A stretch of 64,000 nt of DNA from Fontibacterium sp040404065 (GCA_040404065.1 JBBAJM010000001.1); one strand, 5' to 3'; shown: positions 1-9,049, counted from the first letter of the stretch. Made by a program: numbers and translations. The notes: generated by a model not told the origin, from the letters alone.

Positions 1-1365
1 ATACTTGAGCAACTTAATAAAAAAATTAATGATTATCTTCAGTCCAACAGATACAATAATTATGAAGTCAATATTCAAGAAAGTAAAAAAGCAAATGAAA
101 TAGTTGATATTTTAGTAAATTTAAATCAAGAACAAAAAGTATTAATTAATAAAATTAATATTTCTGGAAATACAATTACCCATGAAAAAGTAATTAGAGA
201 TAATTTATACTTAAGTGAAGGTGATAATTTAAATACTTCGAAAATAAAAAAATCTATAGATAATATCAAATCTAAGCAATATTTCAGTAAAGTAGATTAT
301 AAATTAGAAGATTCTACTGAAAAAAAAAACACGAAAGATTTTAATCTTTTCGTTAAAGAGCAGGCCACTGGAAATATATCTGCTGGAGTTGGCTACGGAA
401 CTAATGGAGGATCGTTCCAAGCCGCTATCGATGAAAGAAATTTTTTAGGCCAAGGAATTAATCTGAATTTTACCGGTACTATTGCAACAACAGGTGTTCT
501 TGGAGAATTTACTTACGTAAATCCAAATTTCAGAGATTCTGATAGAGAGTTGTCAGCTAGTTTGATCGCTAAAACTGATACTTTTAAAAATTCAGGATTT
601 GATAACAAGACCTATGGAACTAAAGTTGGAACTAAGTATGAAATTTACGAAGATCTTTATTTTAGGCCAAACGCCAATATTCAATCAGACAAATCAACTG
701 TTAACAATAGTGCCACAGTATCTGCCTTGCTTGCTAGTAGAGCTGGAAGCTATTTAACAACAGGAGTTGGTTACAATTTTTCAATAGACCGCAGAGATTC
801 CAAATACAATCCTACAAATGGTTGGTCATCTTATTTTGACCAAAATATTGCAACTTTAATTAGTGATGTGCCAACAATTACAACTTCAATTGGCTCCACT
901 ATTTATAAAGAATTATTTAGTAGCCAATATATTGGTTCAGCAAGAATTAGAATAGCAAACAGTTCTTCATTAGATAACGCTAAAGATATTAAACTATCTG
1001 ACAGACTTTTTGCTTCTGTAAATGATTTAAGAGGATTTGAATTAAGAGGTGTTGGACCAATAGATGGTTCAGATCACGTTGGTGGCAATAATTTAGCTAC
1101 AGTGAGTTTAAAATCAACATTTCCTAATCCAATCCCAGAATCTTTAAGAGCAAATACATATTTATTTCTAGATGCAGGAAATGTTTGGGGGGTCGATTAT
1201 TCAGATGCTATTTCTGGCAGTTCTAAAATTAGATCTTCAACAGGACTAGCACTTGATATTATGAGTCCACTAGGTCCACTAAGTTTTACTTATGCTATAC
1301 CGCTTTCAAAAGCGTCGACTGATATATCACAAAGATTTTTATTTAATATCGGATCAAGTTTTTAG
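1..1365 (+). CDS. bamA: Outer membrane protein assembly factor BamA (3' part)
   Basis: The frame is open from the first base of the window to a stop at 1363-1365, giving the last 454 residues; the start lies outside. BamA is the beta-barrel core of the Bam machine that inserts outer membrane proteins. The first ~120 visible residues look like the last POTRA domains (a typical 'ISGNTIT' segment near residue 53), followed by a 16-strand-type barrel. The 'LRGFE' segment near 1030 corresponds to the conserved (V/L)RGF loop-6 motif, and the protein ends in phenylalanine as barrel proteins do. An internal TTG at 550 would give a shorter frame but sits inside the barrel, so it is not the start. The gene heads the lpxD-fabZ-lpxA-lpxI-lpxB run, the standard alphaproteobacterial order. 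Confidence 0.95.
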   Translation: MLEQLNKKINDYLQSNRYNNYEVNIQESKKANEIVDILVNLNQEQKVLINKINISGNTITHEKVIRDNLYLSEGDNLNTSKIKKSIDNIKSKQYFSKVDYKLEDSTEKKNTKDFNLFVKEQATGNISAGVGYGTNGGSFQAAIDERNFLGQGINLNFTGTIATTGVLGEFTYVNPNFRDSDRELSASLIAKTDTFKNSGFDNKTYGTKVGTKYEIYEDLYFRPNANIQSDKSTVNNSATVSALLASRAGSYLTTGVGYNFSIDRRDSKYNPTNGWSSYFDQNIATLISDVPTITTSIGSTIYKELFSSQYIGSARIRIANSSSLDNAKDIKLSDRLFASVNDLRGFELRGVGPIDGSDHVGGNNLATVSLKSTFPNPIPESLRANTYLFLDAGNVWGVDYSDAISGSSKIRSSTGLALDIMSPLGPLSFTYAIPLSKASTDISQRFLFNIGSSF

Positions 1366-1381
1366 TAATTATAATTAAAAA

Positions 1382-2368
1382 ATGAATAAAAATTTATTTT
1401 TTTCGAAAGCAAAAAAATTTTTATTGTTAAAAGAAATTTTTTTATTATGTAAATCAGAAAAAACTGAATCTGCTAATAAAAAGATTTTCGGAATAAATAG
1501 TTTAAAAAATGCAAAAGTTAACGAAGTTACTTTTTTTGATAATTTAAATTACTTAAAAGATGCCCAATTTACTAAAGCATCAGCATGTATAGTCAATGAA
1601 AAATGTCAAAAGCATCTCAATAAAAATACAATTCCAATTATTTCAAAAAATCCTTTAGTCGATTTTTATAAAATTGTTTCTTTATTGTATCCAGATGCGA
1701 ATAATGACAATGAGCAAGTTAACTTTATAGACTTTAAAAAAATAAAAAAATTCTTTAATAAAAGTATTTTTATAGGCAATAATTGTTTAATAGATAAAAC
1801 CGTTAAGATTGGAAATAATACTAAAGTTGGAAATAATGTTTTAATTAAAAAAGGAGTTAGTATTGGAAAAAACTGCCTAATAGGATCAAATGTTGTTATA
1901 GAGAATTCTTTAGTTGGAGATAATGTAATAATCAAATCCGGAACATTAATTGGGCAAACTGGTTTTGGTTTTAAATTTGAAAATAAAAAAAGAGTTAAAT
2001 TTCCTCATATAGGCAGAGTAATCATTGAAAACGACGTTCAAATTGGAACTCTCTGTACTTTAGATAGGGGCTCATTAGGAGATACCGTTATTGGAGAATT
2101 TAGCTCATTAGATAATCAAGTTCACATTGCTCATAATGTCAAAATTGGAAACTATTGCATGATAGCAGGACAAGTAGGAATTGCCGGAAGTGCAACTATT
2201 GGAAATTATGTTCAAATTGGAGGTCAAGCAGGAGTTTCTGGTCATTTAAACATAGGTAATAATGTAAAAATTGGCGGGAAAAGTGGAGTGATATCTGATA
2301 TTGAAGATAACAGCACTGTTATGGGTTATCCAGCTAAAAATATTAAAGAATTTGTAAAGACAAGATAG
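1382..2368 (+). CDS. lpxD: UDP-3-O-acylglucosamine N-acyltransferase LpxD
   Basis: Third step of lipid A synthesis: transfers a 3-hydroxyacyl chain from acyl-ACP to the 2-amino group of UDP-3-O-acylglucosamine in the cytoplasm. The 328 residues match the usual length (about 340). After an N-terminal uridine-binding-type domain, residues ~125-310 are hexapeptide repeats of the left-handed beta helix ('IGNNTKVGNNVLI' style). The catalytic histidine of the family corresponds to His251 in 'HIAHN'. The ATG at 1382 follows the bamA stop by 16 bases, so the gene is probably co-transcribed with bamA. Lysine- and asparagine-rich composition is the same as in its neighbours. Confidence 0.96.
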   Translation: MNKNLFFSKAKKFLLLKEIFLLCKSEKTESANKKIFGINSLKNAKVNEVTFFDNLNYLKDAQFTKASACIVNEKCQKHLNKNTIPIISKNPLVDFYKIVSLLYPDANNDNEQVNFIDFKKIKKFFNKSIFIGNNCLIDKTVKIGNNTKVGNNVLIKKGVSIGKNCLIGSNVVIENSLVGDNVIIKSGTLIGQTGFGFKFENKKRVKFPHIGRVIIENDVQIGTLCTLDRGSLGDTVIGEFSSLDNQVHIAHNVKIGNYCMIAGQVGIAGSATIGNYVQIGGQAGVSGHLNIGNNVKIGGKSGVISDIEDNSTVMGYPAKNIKEFVKTR

Positions 2369-2371
2369 GTT

Positions 2372-2830
2372 ATGGTTTTAAAAAAAGAAATAACTAAAGA
2401 AGAAATAAAGAGTTTAATCCCTCATCGAGAGCCATTTTTATTAATTGATAAATTAACCGATATAGTTCCAATGATCTCGGCAACTGGAATTATGAATATA
2501 AAAAAAACAGATTTTTTTTTTAATGGTCATTTTCCAGGGCAGCCTGTTATGCCAGGGGTATTAATAGTTGAAGCATTTGGACAAAGCGCAGCTGCTTTAA
2601 CTGCCTATAGTTTAGATCCATCAATTATTAAAAATAAATTAGTTTTTTTAATGACTGTCAATGAAGCTAGATTCAGAAGTCCAGTAATTCCTGATTGCAA
2701 ATTAGAATTAAAAGTTGAGGCAATAAGATCAAAAGGTAAAGTATGGAAGTACAAAGGTGTTGCAATGGTAGGAGATAAGATTATGGCAGATTCAGAATGG
2801 ATGGCAACCATAGTTGATAGAAAAGATTAA
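2372..2830 (+). CDS. fabZ: 3-hydroxyacyl-ACP dehydratase FabZ
   Basis: Dehydrates 3-hydroxyacyl-ACP to trans-2-enoyl-ACP in fatty acid elongation, and competes with LpxA/LpxD for the hydroxyacyl-ACP pool, which fits its place between those genes. 152 residues, full length. The hot-dog fold signature 'NGHFPGQPVMPGVLIVEA' at residues 51-68 contains the catalytic pair His53 and Glu67, and 'LIPHREPFLLID' is the usual N-terminal motif. It begins three bases after the lpxD stop, and its stop shares one base with the lpxA start, suggesting translational coupling. Confidence 0.97.
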   Translation: MVLKKEITKEEIKSLIPHREPFLLIDKLTDIVPMISATGIMNIKKTDFFFNGHFPGQPVMPGVLIVEAFGQSAAALTAYSLDPSIIKNKLVFLMTVNEARFRSPVIPDCKLELKVEAIRSKGKVWKYKGVAMVGDKIMADSEWMATIVDRKD

Positions 2831-3606
2831 TGATTAGCGACAAAGCAATAATTGAAAAAAATGCATTTATAGACCCTTCAGCTACCGTTGGGCCATTTAG
2901 TATTATCGGAAAAGAAGTTAAAATCGGAAAGAATGTAAGAGTATCATCACATGTAGTAATTACAGGTGATACTTCAATTTCAGAAGGGTGTGAAATATTT
3001 CCATTTTCTTCAATAGGTACCTATCCTCAGGATTTAAAATTTAAAGGTGAAAAAACAAAGTTAATTATTGGAAAAAATAATAAAATTAGAGAATATGTAA
3101 CTATTAATCCAGGCACCGAACATGGTGGTGGCCTTACAAAAATAGGTGACAACTGTTTATTTATGATTTCATCTCATATCGCTCATGATTGTAAGATTGG
3201 AAATAATGTAATTCTTGCTAATAATGTAGCTATAGCCGGGCATGTGGAAATTGAAGATAATGTTATAATTGGTGGTAATTCTGCAGTCCAACAATTTACA
3301 AGAATTGGAAGAATGGCAATGATTGGCGGAATGACAGGTGTTGAGAAAGATATTATTCCTTATGGACTTGCAATAGGAAATAGATCTCATTTAGAAGGAA
3401 TTAATCTTATAGGATTAAAAAGAGCAGGGTATTCTTCAGAAGAAATTAATGCTTTAAATCAATCAGTTAAATTTATTTTTTCAAATAATCTTTTGAAAGA
3501 TGGAATTGAAGAAGCTAAAAAATTTTCTAAATTTAAAACCGTTAAAGATATTATTAGTTTTTTAGAAAAAAGTGAAAAAAGACCAATTTGTAGACCATTA
3601 AGATAA
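2830..3606 (+). CDS. lpxA: UDP-N-acetylglucosamine O-acyltransferase LpxA
   Basis: First committed step of lipid A synthesis: moves a 3-hydroxyacyl group from ACP to the 3-OH of UDP-GlcNAc. 258 residues (E. coli 262). The N-terminal two thirds are hexapeptide repeats; 'SSHIAHDC' at 114-121 holds the catalytic histidine (His119, equivalent to E. coli His125). The C-terminal ~70 residues form the helical LpxA-specific domain ('GLKRAGYSSEEI'), which separates it from LpxD. The ATG at 2830 overlaps the fabZ TAA by one base. Confidence 0.97.
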   Translation: MISDKAIIEKNAFIDPSATVGPFSIIGKEVKIGKNVRVSSHVVITGDTSISEGCEIFPFSSIGTYPQDLKFKGEKTKLIIGKNNKIREYVTINPGTEHGGGLTKIGDNCLFMISSHIAHDCKIGNNVILANNVAIAGHVEIEDNVIIGGNSAVQQFTRIGRMAMIGGMTGVEKDIIPYGLAIGNRSHLEGINLIGLKRAGYSSEEINALNQSVKFIFSNNLLKDGIEEAKKFSKFKTVKDIISFLEKSEKRPICRPLR

Positions 3607-4413
3607 ATGCTCGGATTAATAGTTGGAGAATCTAGTTTACCAAAATTTTTAATAGCTAAATTAATAAAAAATAATGAAGAATTTATTATATTAGATTTAA
3701 CAAAAGATAATATTTATAAAAAATATAACTATTCATTTAGTTTAAAAATAACTCAATTAGGAAAAGCTATTTCAATTCTAAAAAAAAAAAGTTGTAAAAA
3801 AGTTATTTTAATTGGAAAAGTAACAAGACCTGAAATTTCATTGTTAAAATTTGACAGAAAAACAATATTTTATTTACCAAGACTCTATAGTGCTTTTAAA
3901 GAGGGAGACGGGAGCATTTTAAAAGAAATTATTAAAATCTTTAAGGAAAATAAAATCAATGTCATTAACAGCATGTCTTTTACACCAGAGTTGGTTTTTA
4001 AAGATAAAAATATTAATAATATAAAAGTTACTGATAATGATAAAAAAAGTATTTATAAAGGGATCAATATAATTAAATCTTTAAGTAAATTTGATATTGG
4101 CCAGTCAGTTATAGTTAATAATGGTTATGTTTTAGCAATAGAAGGACCAGAAGGAACCAATGAAACAATTAAAAGATCTTTTTTGCTTGCAAAAAAATAT
4201 AATTTAAAAAATAAGTCCATCTTAATTAAATTTCCAAAAACAAACCAAGATCTAAGAGTTGATTTACCAACCATAGGGTTAGAGACTATTAAAAATTGCA
4301 TTAAAGCAAATATTAAAGGCATAGCAATTAAGAAGTCTCAAAATATTATAATGGATAAAAATCAAATTATACATTTAACAAAAAAAAATAATTTCTTTAT
4401 TACTGCTTTATAA
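3607..4413 (+). CDS. lpxI: UDP-2,3-diacylglucosamine pyrophosphatase LpxI
   Basis: Hydrolyses UDP-2,3-diacylglucosamine to lipid X plus UMP; LpxI is the alphaproteobacterial replacement for LpxH. 268 residues of the DUF1009 family. Visible conserved stretches are 'LGLIVGESSLP' at the N-terminus, 'GKVTRP', 'GDGSILKEI', 'VNNGYVLAIEGPEGT' and 'DLRVDLPTIG' near residue 220, where the family's catalytic aspartate lies. The ATG directly follows the lpxA stop without a spacer. The assignment rests on motifs plus its fixed position between lpxA and lpxB. Confidence 0.93.
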   Translation: MLGLIVGESSLPKFLIAKLIKNNEEFIILDLTKDNIYKKYNYSFSLKITQLGKAISILKKKSCKKVILIGKVTRPEISLLKFDRKTIFYLPRLYSAFKEGDGSILKEIIKIFKENKINVINSMSFTPELVFKDKNINNIKVTDNDKKSIYKGINIIKSLSKFDIGQSVIVNNGYVLAIEGPEGTNETIKRSFLLAKKYNLKNKSILIKFPKTNQDLRVDLPTIGLETIKNCIKANIKGIAIKKSQNIIMDKNQIIHLTKKNNFFITAL

Positions 4414-4414
4414 A

Positions 4415-5524
4415 TTGTCTAAAAAAATATTTATAATTACAGGAGAGTCATCAGGAGATAAAATTGCATCATTAGTTATTAAGAGAATAAAAGAAAAAAA
4501 TTCTAATATCGATTTTTTGGCCGTAGGAGGAGAATATATTAAGTCAGAAAACGTTTCATGTATTTTTGATATTAAAGATATTGCCTTTATGGGATTTGTT
4601 GATGTTGTTAGAAATATATTTTCTATTCAAAAGAAAATTGATTTAACAGTTAAAAAAATTATTGAATTCAATCCTGACGTAATTTTTTCTATTGATTCAC
4701 CTGATTTTTCTTTTCGTATTTTAAAAAAAATTAGAAAATTTAATAGTAAAATTAAAACTTTACACTTGGTTGCACCCCAGGTGTGGGCTTGGAGAGAAAA
4801 TAGAAAAAAAGTTATACATAAATTTGTAGATCATCTGTTGTTATTATTTCCATTTGAATCTAAGTATTTTGATGGTTTTGTTAGAAATTCGTTTGTAGGA
4901 CATCCTTTTTTTGATGCTTCTTTATTTGATCTCAACAAATTAGAGGAGAACAATTTGAAATATCTTACATTGTGTCCAGGTAGTAGAAACTCGGAAATAA
5001 AGACTTTTATGCCAATCTTTTTAGAACTTGTTAAAAAAATTAATATAGATAATAATTTTATTTTTCATTTTCCTTCAATCAGCAATAAAAAAAAAATAAT
5101 TAATGATTTTTTAGTGGAATCTGAAATTAATAATTATGTTATTTCTTCTAATGAAGAAGAAAAAAATTTTTATATAAAAAACTCTATATTGGCTATATCA
5201 AAATCAGGAACCATCACTTTAGATATTTGTAAAAATAAATGTCCATTAATTGTTATTTATAAAACGTCCTTTATTAATTTTTTATTAATTAAACCCTTTG
5301 TTAATACTAAATTTGGTAATATTTTAAATATTATCGCTAATAAAGAAATAATTCCTGAATTAATCCAAGATAATTGTAATGTTGATAATATTTATAAAAA
5401 AGCAAATGAATTTATTAAGGACGAATCTTTAAGAAAAAAACAAGTAATGAATTATTCAGAATATTTAAAATTAATTATTGTCAAAGATAGTTTGGATAAG
5501 ATTTCAAATTACGTATTGGAATAG
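4415..5524 (+). CDS. lpxB: Lipid-A-disaccharide synthase LpxB
   Basis: Condenses lipid X with UDP-2,3-diacylglucosamine to form the tetra-acylated disaccharide of lipid A, at the inner face of the membrane (GT19 family). 369 residues (E. coli 382). 'TGESSGDKIAS' at residues 8-18 and 'VAPQVWAWRENR' near 120-131 are family signatures; 'LCPGSRNSEI' around 187 starts the second Rossmann domain. The start is TTG, one base after the lpxI stop; no ATG lies before the conserved GESSGD motif. It ends the plus-strand lipid A operon and converges on gltA with four bases between them. Confidence 0.96.
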   Translation: MSKKIFIITGESSGDKIASLVIKRIKEKNSNIDFLAVGGEYIKSENVSCIFDIKDIAFMGFVDVVRNIFSIQKKIDLTVKKIIEFNPDVIFSIDSPDFSFRILKKIRKFNSKIKTLHLVAPQVWAWRENRKKVIHKFVDHLLLLFPFESKYFDGFVRNSFVGHPFFDASLFDLNKLEENNLKYLTLCPGSRNSEIKTFMPIFLELVKKINIDNNFIFHFPSISNKKKIINDFLVESEINNYVISSNEEEKNFYIKNSILAISKSGTITLDICKNKCPLIVIYKTSFINFLLIKPFVNTKFGNILNIIANKEIIPELIQDNCNVDNIYKKANEFIKDESLRKKQVMNYSEYLKLIIVKDSLDKISNYVLE

Positions 5525-5528
5525 AAAA

Positions 5529-6815
5529 TTATCTCTTAGAAATTTCAACAAAATCCCTTTTTTCTTTTCCCGTAAATAATTGTCTAGGTCTATTAAGTTT
5601 GTTAGTAGAGTCAGAATACATTTCTTTCCAATGAGCAATCCATCCAGCAGTTCTTGCGACTGCGAATAATACAACGAACATTTCTGTTGGAAAACCAATA
5701 GCGCTTAAGGTAATTCCAGAATAAAAATCTATATTTGGATATAATTTTTTTTTAATAAAATAATCATCATTTAAAGCTATTTTTTCAAGTTCCAAGGCAA
5801 CTTTAAGCAACTCATCATTTTTTTTTCCAACAGCATCCAATACTTCATAACAAGCCTTTTGCATAACTTTAGCTCTTGGGTCGTAGTTTTTATAAACTCT
5901 ATGACCAAACCCCATTAATCTAAAATTGTCATTTGGATCTTTTGCTCTTTTAATGTATTCGGGTATATTTTTTACAGTTCCAATTTTTTTTAACATATTA
6001 AGGGCAGCCTCATTAGCTCCGCCATGTAGAGGTCCCCATAAAGCAGAAAAACCAGCTGCAATTGATGCAAAAGGGTTAACAGCAGAAGAAGCTGCTAGCC
6101 TAACAGTTGATGTTGAGGCATTTTGTTCATGATCAGCATGAAGAATAAATATTTTTTCTAAAGCGTCAGAAATCGTTTTGCTTATTTTGTATTTTTGAGC
6201 AGGTACAGAAAAACACATGCTTAAGAAATTTTCACAATAATTTAATTCGTTATTTGGATAGACAAAAGGCTGTCCGATTGAATATTTGTATGCCATAGCA
6301 GCTAAAGTTGGAACTTTGGCGATCATTCTTCTCGAAGAAATTTCTCTTTCGACAGGATCGTTAACATTTGAAGAGTCCGAGTAAAAAGCAGACAAAGCGC
6401 CAACAACACCAAGCATCATCGCCATTGGATGGCTACCTCTTCTAAAACCGTTGTAGAAGGATCTTATTTGTTCATGAACCATGGTATGGTTTTTTATAGC
6501 ATTAGAAAATTCATTGAATTGCTCTTTATTTGGCAACTCTCCTCTGTCTAAAAGATAAACAACTTCTAAAAAAGAACTTTTTTCAGAAAGTTTTTCAATT
6601 TCATAACCCCTGTACAAAAGAGTTCCTTTATCACCGTCAATAAAACAAATTTCAGACTGACAACTTGCTGTAGAAGTAAATCCAGGATCAAAAGTAAAAT
6701 GGCCGGTATTTTTATAAAGATCTCTAACATCAATTACTGAAGGACCAATTGTACCTTTTTTAATTGGTAATTCGTATTTTTTTCCATCAATTTCAAGAAA
6801 GCATTTGTTGGACAT
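5529..6815 (-). CDS. gltA: Citrate synthase
   Basis: Condenses oxaloacetate and acetyl-CoA to citrate at the entry of the TCA cycle. 428 residues, the length of the hexameric type II bacterial enzyme (E. coli 427). Conserved segments include 'LHADHEQNAS', 'GPLHGGANEAAL' with the catalytic histidine, 'GFGHRVYKNYDPRA' with the second histidine and an arginine, and the type II N-terminal region 'DPGFTSTASCQS'. It is transcribed away from lpxB and lies 13 bases downstream of gltX, the standard alphaproteobacterial order. Confidence 0.97.
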   Translation of the reverse strand: MSNKCFLEIDGKKYELPIKKGTIGPSVIDVRDLYKNTGHFTFDPGFTSTASCQSEICFIDGDKGTLLYRGYEIEKLSEKSSFLEVVYLLDRGELPNKEQFNEFSNAIKNHTMVHEQIRSFYNGFRRGSHPMAMMLGVVGALSAFYSDSSNVNDPVEREISSRRMIAKVPTLAAMAYKYSIGQPFVYPNNELNYCENFLSMCFSVPAQKYKISKTISDALEKIFILHADHEQNASTSTVRLAASSAVNPFASIAAGFSALWGPLHGGANEAALNMLKKIGTVKNIPEYIKRAKDPNDNFRLMGFGHRVYKNYDPRAKVMQKACYEVLDAVGKKNDELLKVALELEKIALNDDYFIKKKLYPNIDFYSGITLSAIGFPTEMFVVLFAVARTAGWIAHWKEMYSDSTNKLNRPRQLFTGKEKRDFVEISKR

Positions 6816-6828
6816 GACAAATTAGTTA

Positions 6829-8247
6829 TCAGTTTTTAATATTGTTGTCTATTTTTACAAAGAATATCTCTAATCGTTTTAACAGTTCATCTAAACCCAA
6901 TGAATTTGCTATATCATAGACAGCTGGACCGTACTCGGATCCTGTTAGTATAATTCGCAGTGGCTGTCCTAAATCTTTGAAGTTAATTTTTTCAGCCTCA
7001 ATAATTTGATCAAAAATCTTTTTTAAAAATTCTTTTTCAATATTACCTCCCTTTTTTACCTGTGAATAAATTGATTTAATTATGTTTAATTTTGATTTAT
7101 CAATCTTTTCTATTTCATTCTCTGTTAATTCATAAGAAAATATATATTTTGAATTATTAAATATGTCTTCTAAGCATTTTGATTTATTTTTCAAAAAGGA
7201 CATGCTTTTTTCTATAGTAGCATAAAATTTCTCTGGTATTTTTTTTTTGTAAGATTCTGAATATTGAATTAATCTGTCAAATAAAACTTTATCATTTATA
7301 TTTTTAATGTAGAATTCATTCATCGATTTAATTCTATCAAAATCTAATTTCGATGGCGATTTTCCGATGTTCTTTAAATTAAATAATTTTATACTTTCTT
7401 CTTCTGAAAAAATTTCTTTATTCTCATAAGACCATCCAAGTCTTAATAAATAATTTTTGAGAGCTTCTGGAAAAATTCCAATTTTTTTATAATCTTCGAC
7501 TGTAGAAGCGTCGTCTCTCTTAGATAGTTTTTTTCCTTCTTTTGAATGTATTAAAGGAATATGAGCATATTCTGGAATTTTCCATCCCATTCTTTCAAAA
7601 ATTTGAATTTGTTTGAAAGCATTTATTTTATGATCATCACCTCTAATTACATGAGTAATTTTCATCTGATAATCATCAACTGCTGCTGATAAATTATAAG
7701 TAGGCTTGTTATCTTTTCTTAAAATAACAAAATCTTCTATTGTATTATTTCCGATTTCCACATCGCCCTGGACTAAATCTTTAAGTGTAGTTTTGCCTTC
7801 TAATTTTGATTTAAATCTAACAACAAATATTTTATTATTATTTTCTCCTTTAAGCTCCCTACATTTTCTATTGTAAGTATAAGGAATTTTTTTTTTAAGG
7901 AATAATTCTTTTTCTTTCTCTAATTCATCTTCAGAGCAGTAGCATCTATAAGCATTTCCATTTGCTAAAAGATTTTTTGCAATTTCAATATGAGTCTCAA
8001 TATTCTTAGATTGAATATAAGGCTCTTCGTCCCAATCTATTTTCAGCCATTTTAATGTTGATATAATTTGATCTAGGTATTGATCTTTTGATCTAACAGC
8101 GTCAGTGTCTTCAATTCTTAGTAAAAATTTTCCTTTTTGATTTTTTGAGAATAACCAATTAAATAATGCTGTTCTTGCACCGCCGATGTGCAAATTTCCA
8201 GTAGGAGATGGAGCAAAACGAGTAATAACAATTGAATTTGTATTCAT
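6829..8247 (-). CDS. gltX: Glutamate--tRNA ligase
   Basis: Class I aminoacyl-tRNA synthetase charging tRNA-Glu. 472 residues, full length. The HIGH-type motif reads 'PSPTGNLHIGGART' at residues 14-26, and the KMSKS-type motif is 'KLSKR' at 240-244. The zinc-binding-like region 'YRCYCSEDEL' is present. The ATG at 8247 fits because the HIGH region begins about 10 residues later. It sits between lexA (46 bases upstream) and gltA (13 bases downstream). In many relatives comEC lies between lexA and gltX; it is absent here. Confidence 0.97.
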   Translation of the reverse strand: MNTNSIVITRFAPSPTGNLHIGGARTALFNWLFSKNQKGKFLLRIEDTDAVRSKDQYLDQIISTLKWLKIDWDEEPYIQSKNIETHIEIAKNLLANGNAYRCYCSEDELEKEKELFLKKKIPYTYNRKCRELKGENNNKIFVVRFKSKLEGKTTLKDLVQGDVEIGNNTIEDFVILRKDNKPTYNLSAAVDDYQMKITHVIRGDDHKINAFKQIQIFERMGWKIPEYAHIPLIHSKEGKKLSKRDDASTVEDYKKIGIFPEALKNYLLRLGWSYENKEIFSEEESIKLFNLKNIGKSPSKLDFDRIKSMNEFYIKNINDKVLFDRLIQYSESYKKKIPEKFYATIEKSMSFLKNKSKCLEDIFNNSKYIFSYELTENEIEKIDKSKLNIIKSIYSQVKKGGNIEKEFLKKIFDQIIEAEKINFKDLGQPLRIILTGSEYGPAVYDIANSLGLDELLKRLEIFFVKIDNNIKN

Positions 8248-8293
8248 TATCTACAAGAATACAGAACTAATATTATTTAATTAAATTAGTAAA

Positions 8294-8971
8294 TTAAAAT
8301 TTTCTATATAAGGAAGCTAAAACTCCCTGTATTTTTACTCTTTCAGGATTGTAAATCTTTGTTTCGTAAGCAGGATTAGCACTTTCCAAAGCAATTGAGT
8401 GGCCTTTTTTTCTCATTCTTTTCAAAGTTGCTTCGTGGTCATCAATTAATGCTACAACTATCTTTCCATTTTCAGCTGCATTTGTTTTTTTTATTATTAC
8501 ATAATCTCCAGTATTAATTCCGGCCTCTATCATTGAGTCACCCTCGACTTTTAATGCAAAATAGTCATTTGAACCTAAAAAACTCTTAGATAATGGCAAA
8601 CTTTCCGTTTCAGTTTCAAGGGCCTCGATAGGAAGGCCAGCTGCTATCTTCCCTATTACTGGTATAAACCTTTCTGCATCATCAATTTTGTTAAGATCTA
8701 AGCCTCCTTTAATAACTGTAGGTGAAAAATTGTTATACAGATCTTTAACACCTGCGTTTTCTGGTAACTTAATAACCTCAAGAGCCCTGGCTTTATGAGG
8801 CAGTCTTTTAATAAAACCTCGCTCTTCGAGAGCGGATATAAGTCTATGAATTCCTGATTTTGACTTGAGATTAAGAGACATCCGCATCTCATCATATGAA
8901 GGCGAGATGCCAGTTATTTTTAATTTTTCATTTATAAAAATTAATAAATTTTTTTGTTTTTTAGTTAGCAT
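8294..8971 (-). CDS. lexA: SOS repressor LexA
   Basis: Represses DNA-damage genes and self-cleaves when RecA filaments form. 225 residues. Residues 1-65 are the winged helix DNA-binding domain ('GISPSYDEMRMSLNLKSKSG'), and residues ~100-225 form the S24 peptidase domain. The cleavage site is Ala111-Gly112 ('KIAAGLP'), with catalytic Ser146 in 'GDSM' and Lys184 in 'EATLKRM', so the protein looks fully active. A perfect GTTC-N7-GTTC operator lies 24 bases upstream of the ATG with a near-match closer in, so autoregulation is likely. Confidence 0.97.
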   Translation of the reverse strand: MLTKKQKNLLIFINEKLKITGISPSYDEMRMSLNLKSKSGIHRLISALEERGFIKRLPHKARALEVIKLPENAGVKDLYNNFSPTVIKGGLDLNKIDDAERFIPVIGKIAAGLPIEALETETESLPLSKSFLGSNDYFALKVEGDSMIEAGINTGDYVIIKKTNAAENGKIVVALIDDHEATLKRMRKKGHSIALESANPAYETKIYNPERVKIQGVLASLYRKF

Positions 8972-8972
8972 A

Positions 8973-8987
8973 GAACAAAACCTAAAC
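8973..8987 (-). promoter_or_regulatory. Possible second, imperfect SOS box at the lexA start
   Basis: On the minus strand this reads GTTTAGGTTTTGTTC, i.e. GTTC-N7-GTTC with one mismatch in the first half site. It ends one base before the lexA ATG, so a bound repressor would also cover the ribosome-binding region. The opposite orientation and seven-base gap to the perfect box suggest paired operators, but a chance match in AT-rich DNA cannot be excluded. Confidence 0.45.
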
Positions 8988-8994
8988 AGATAAC

Positions 8995-9009
8995 GTTCTA
9001 TTTAAGTTC
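8995..9009 (+). promoter_or_regulatory. LexA operator (SOS box) upstream of lexA
   Basis: GTTCTATTTAAGTTC matches the alphaproteobacterial SOS box GTTC-N7-GTTC in all eight fixed positions. It lies 24 bases upstream of the lexA start (gene on the minus strand), where an autoregulatory operator is expected. That is what the sequence shows; binding by this LexA is inferred from the known consensus in Rhizobiales, Caulobacter and Rhodobacter. Confidence 0.85.
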
Positions 9010-9049
9010 TTATTAATATACAACTTAGATAAGATATTGAAATATATAA

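Noticed and set aside
550..1365. BamA starting at TTG 550
   Set aside because: The frame is open back to base 1 with POTRA-like and barrel sequence upstream of 550, so this is an internal codon.
1666..1935. Antisense frame in lpxD and similar ones in lpxA
   Set aside because: Periodic hexapeptide repeat coding gives regular open antisense frames; no independent gene signals.
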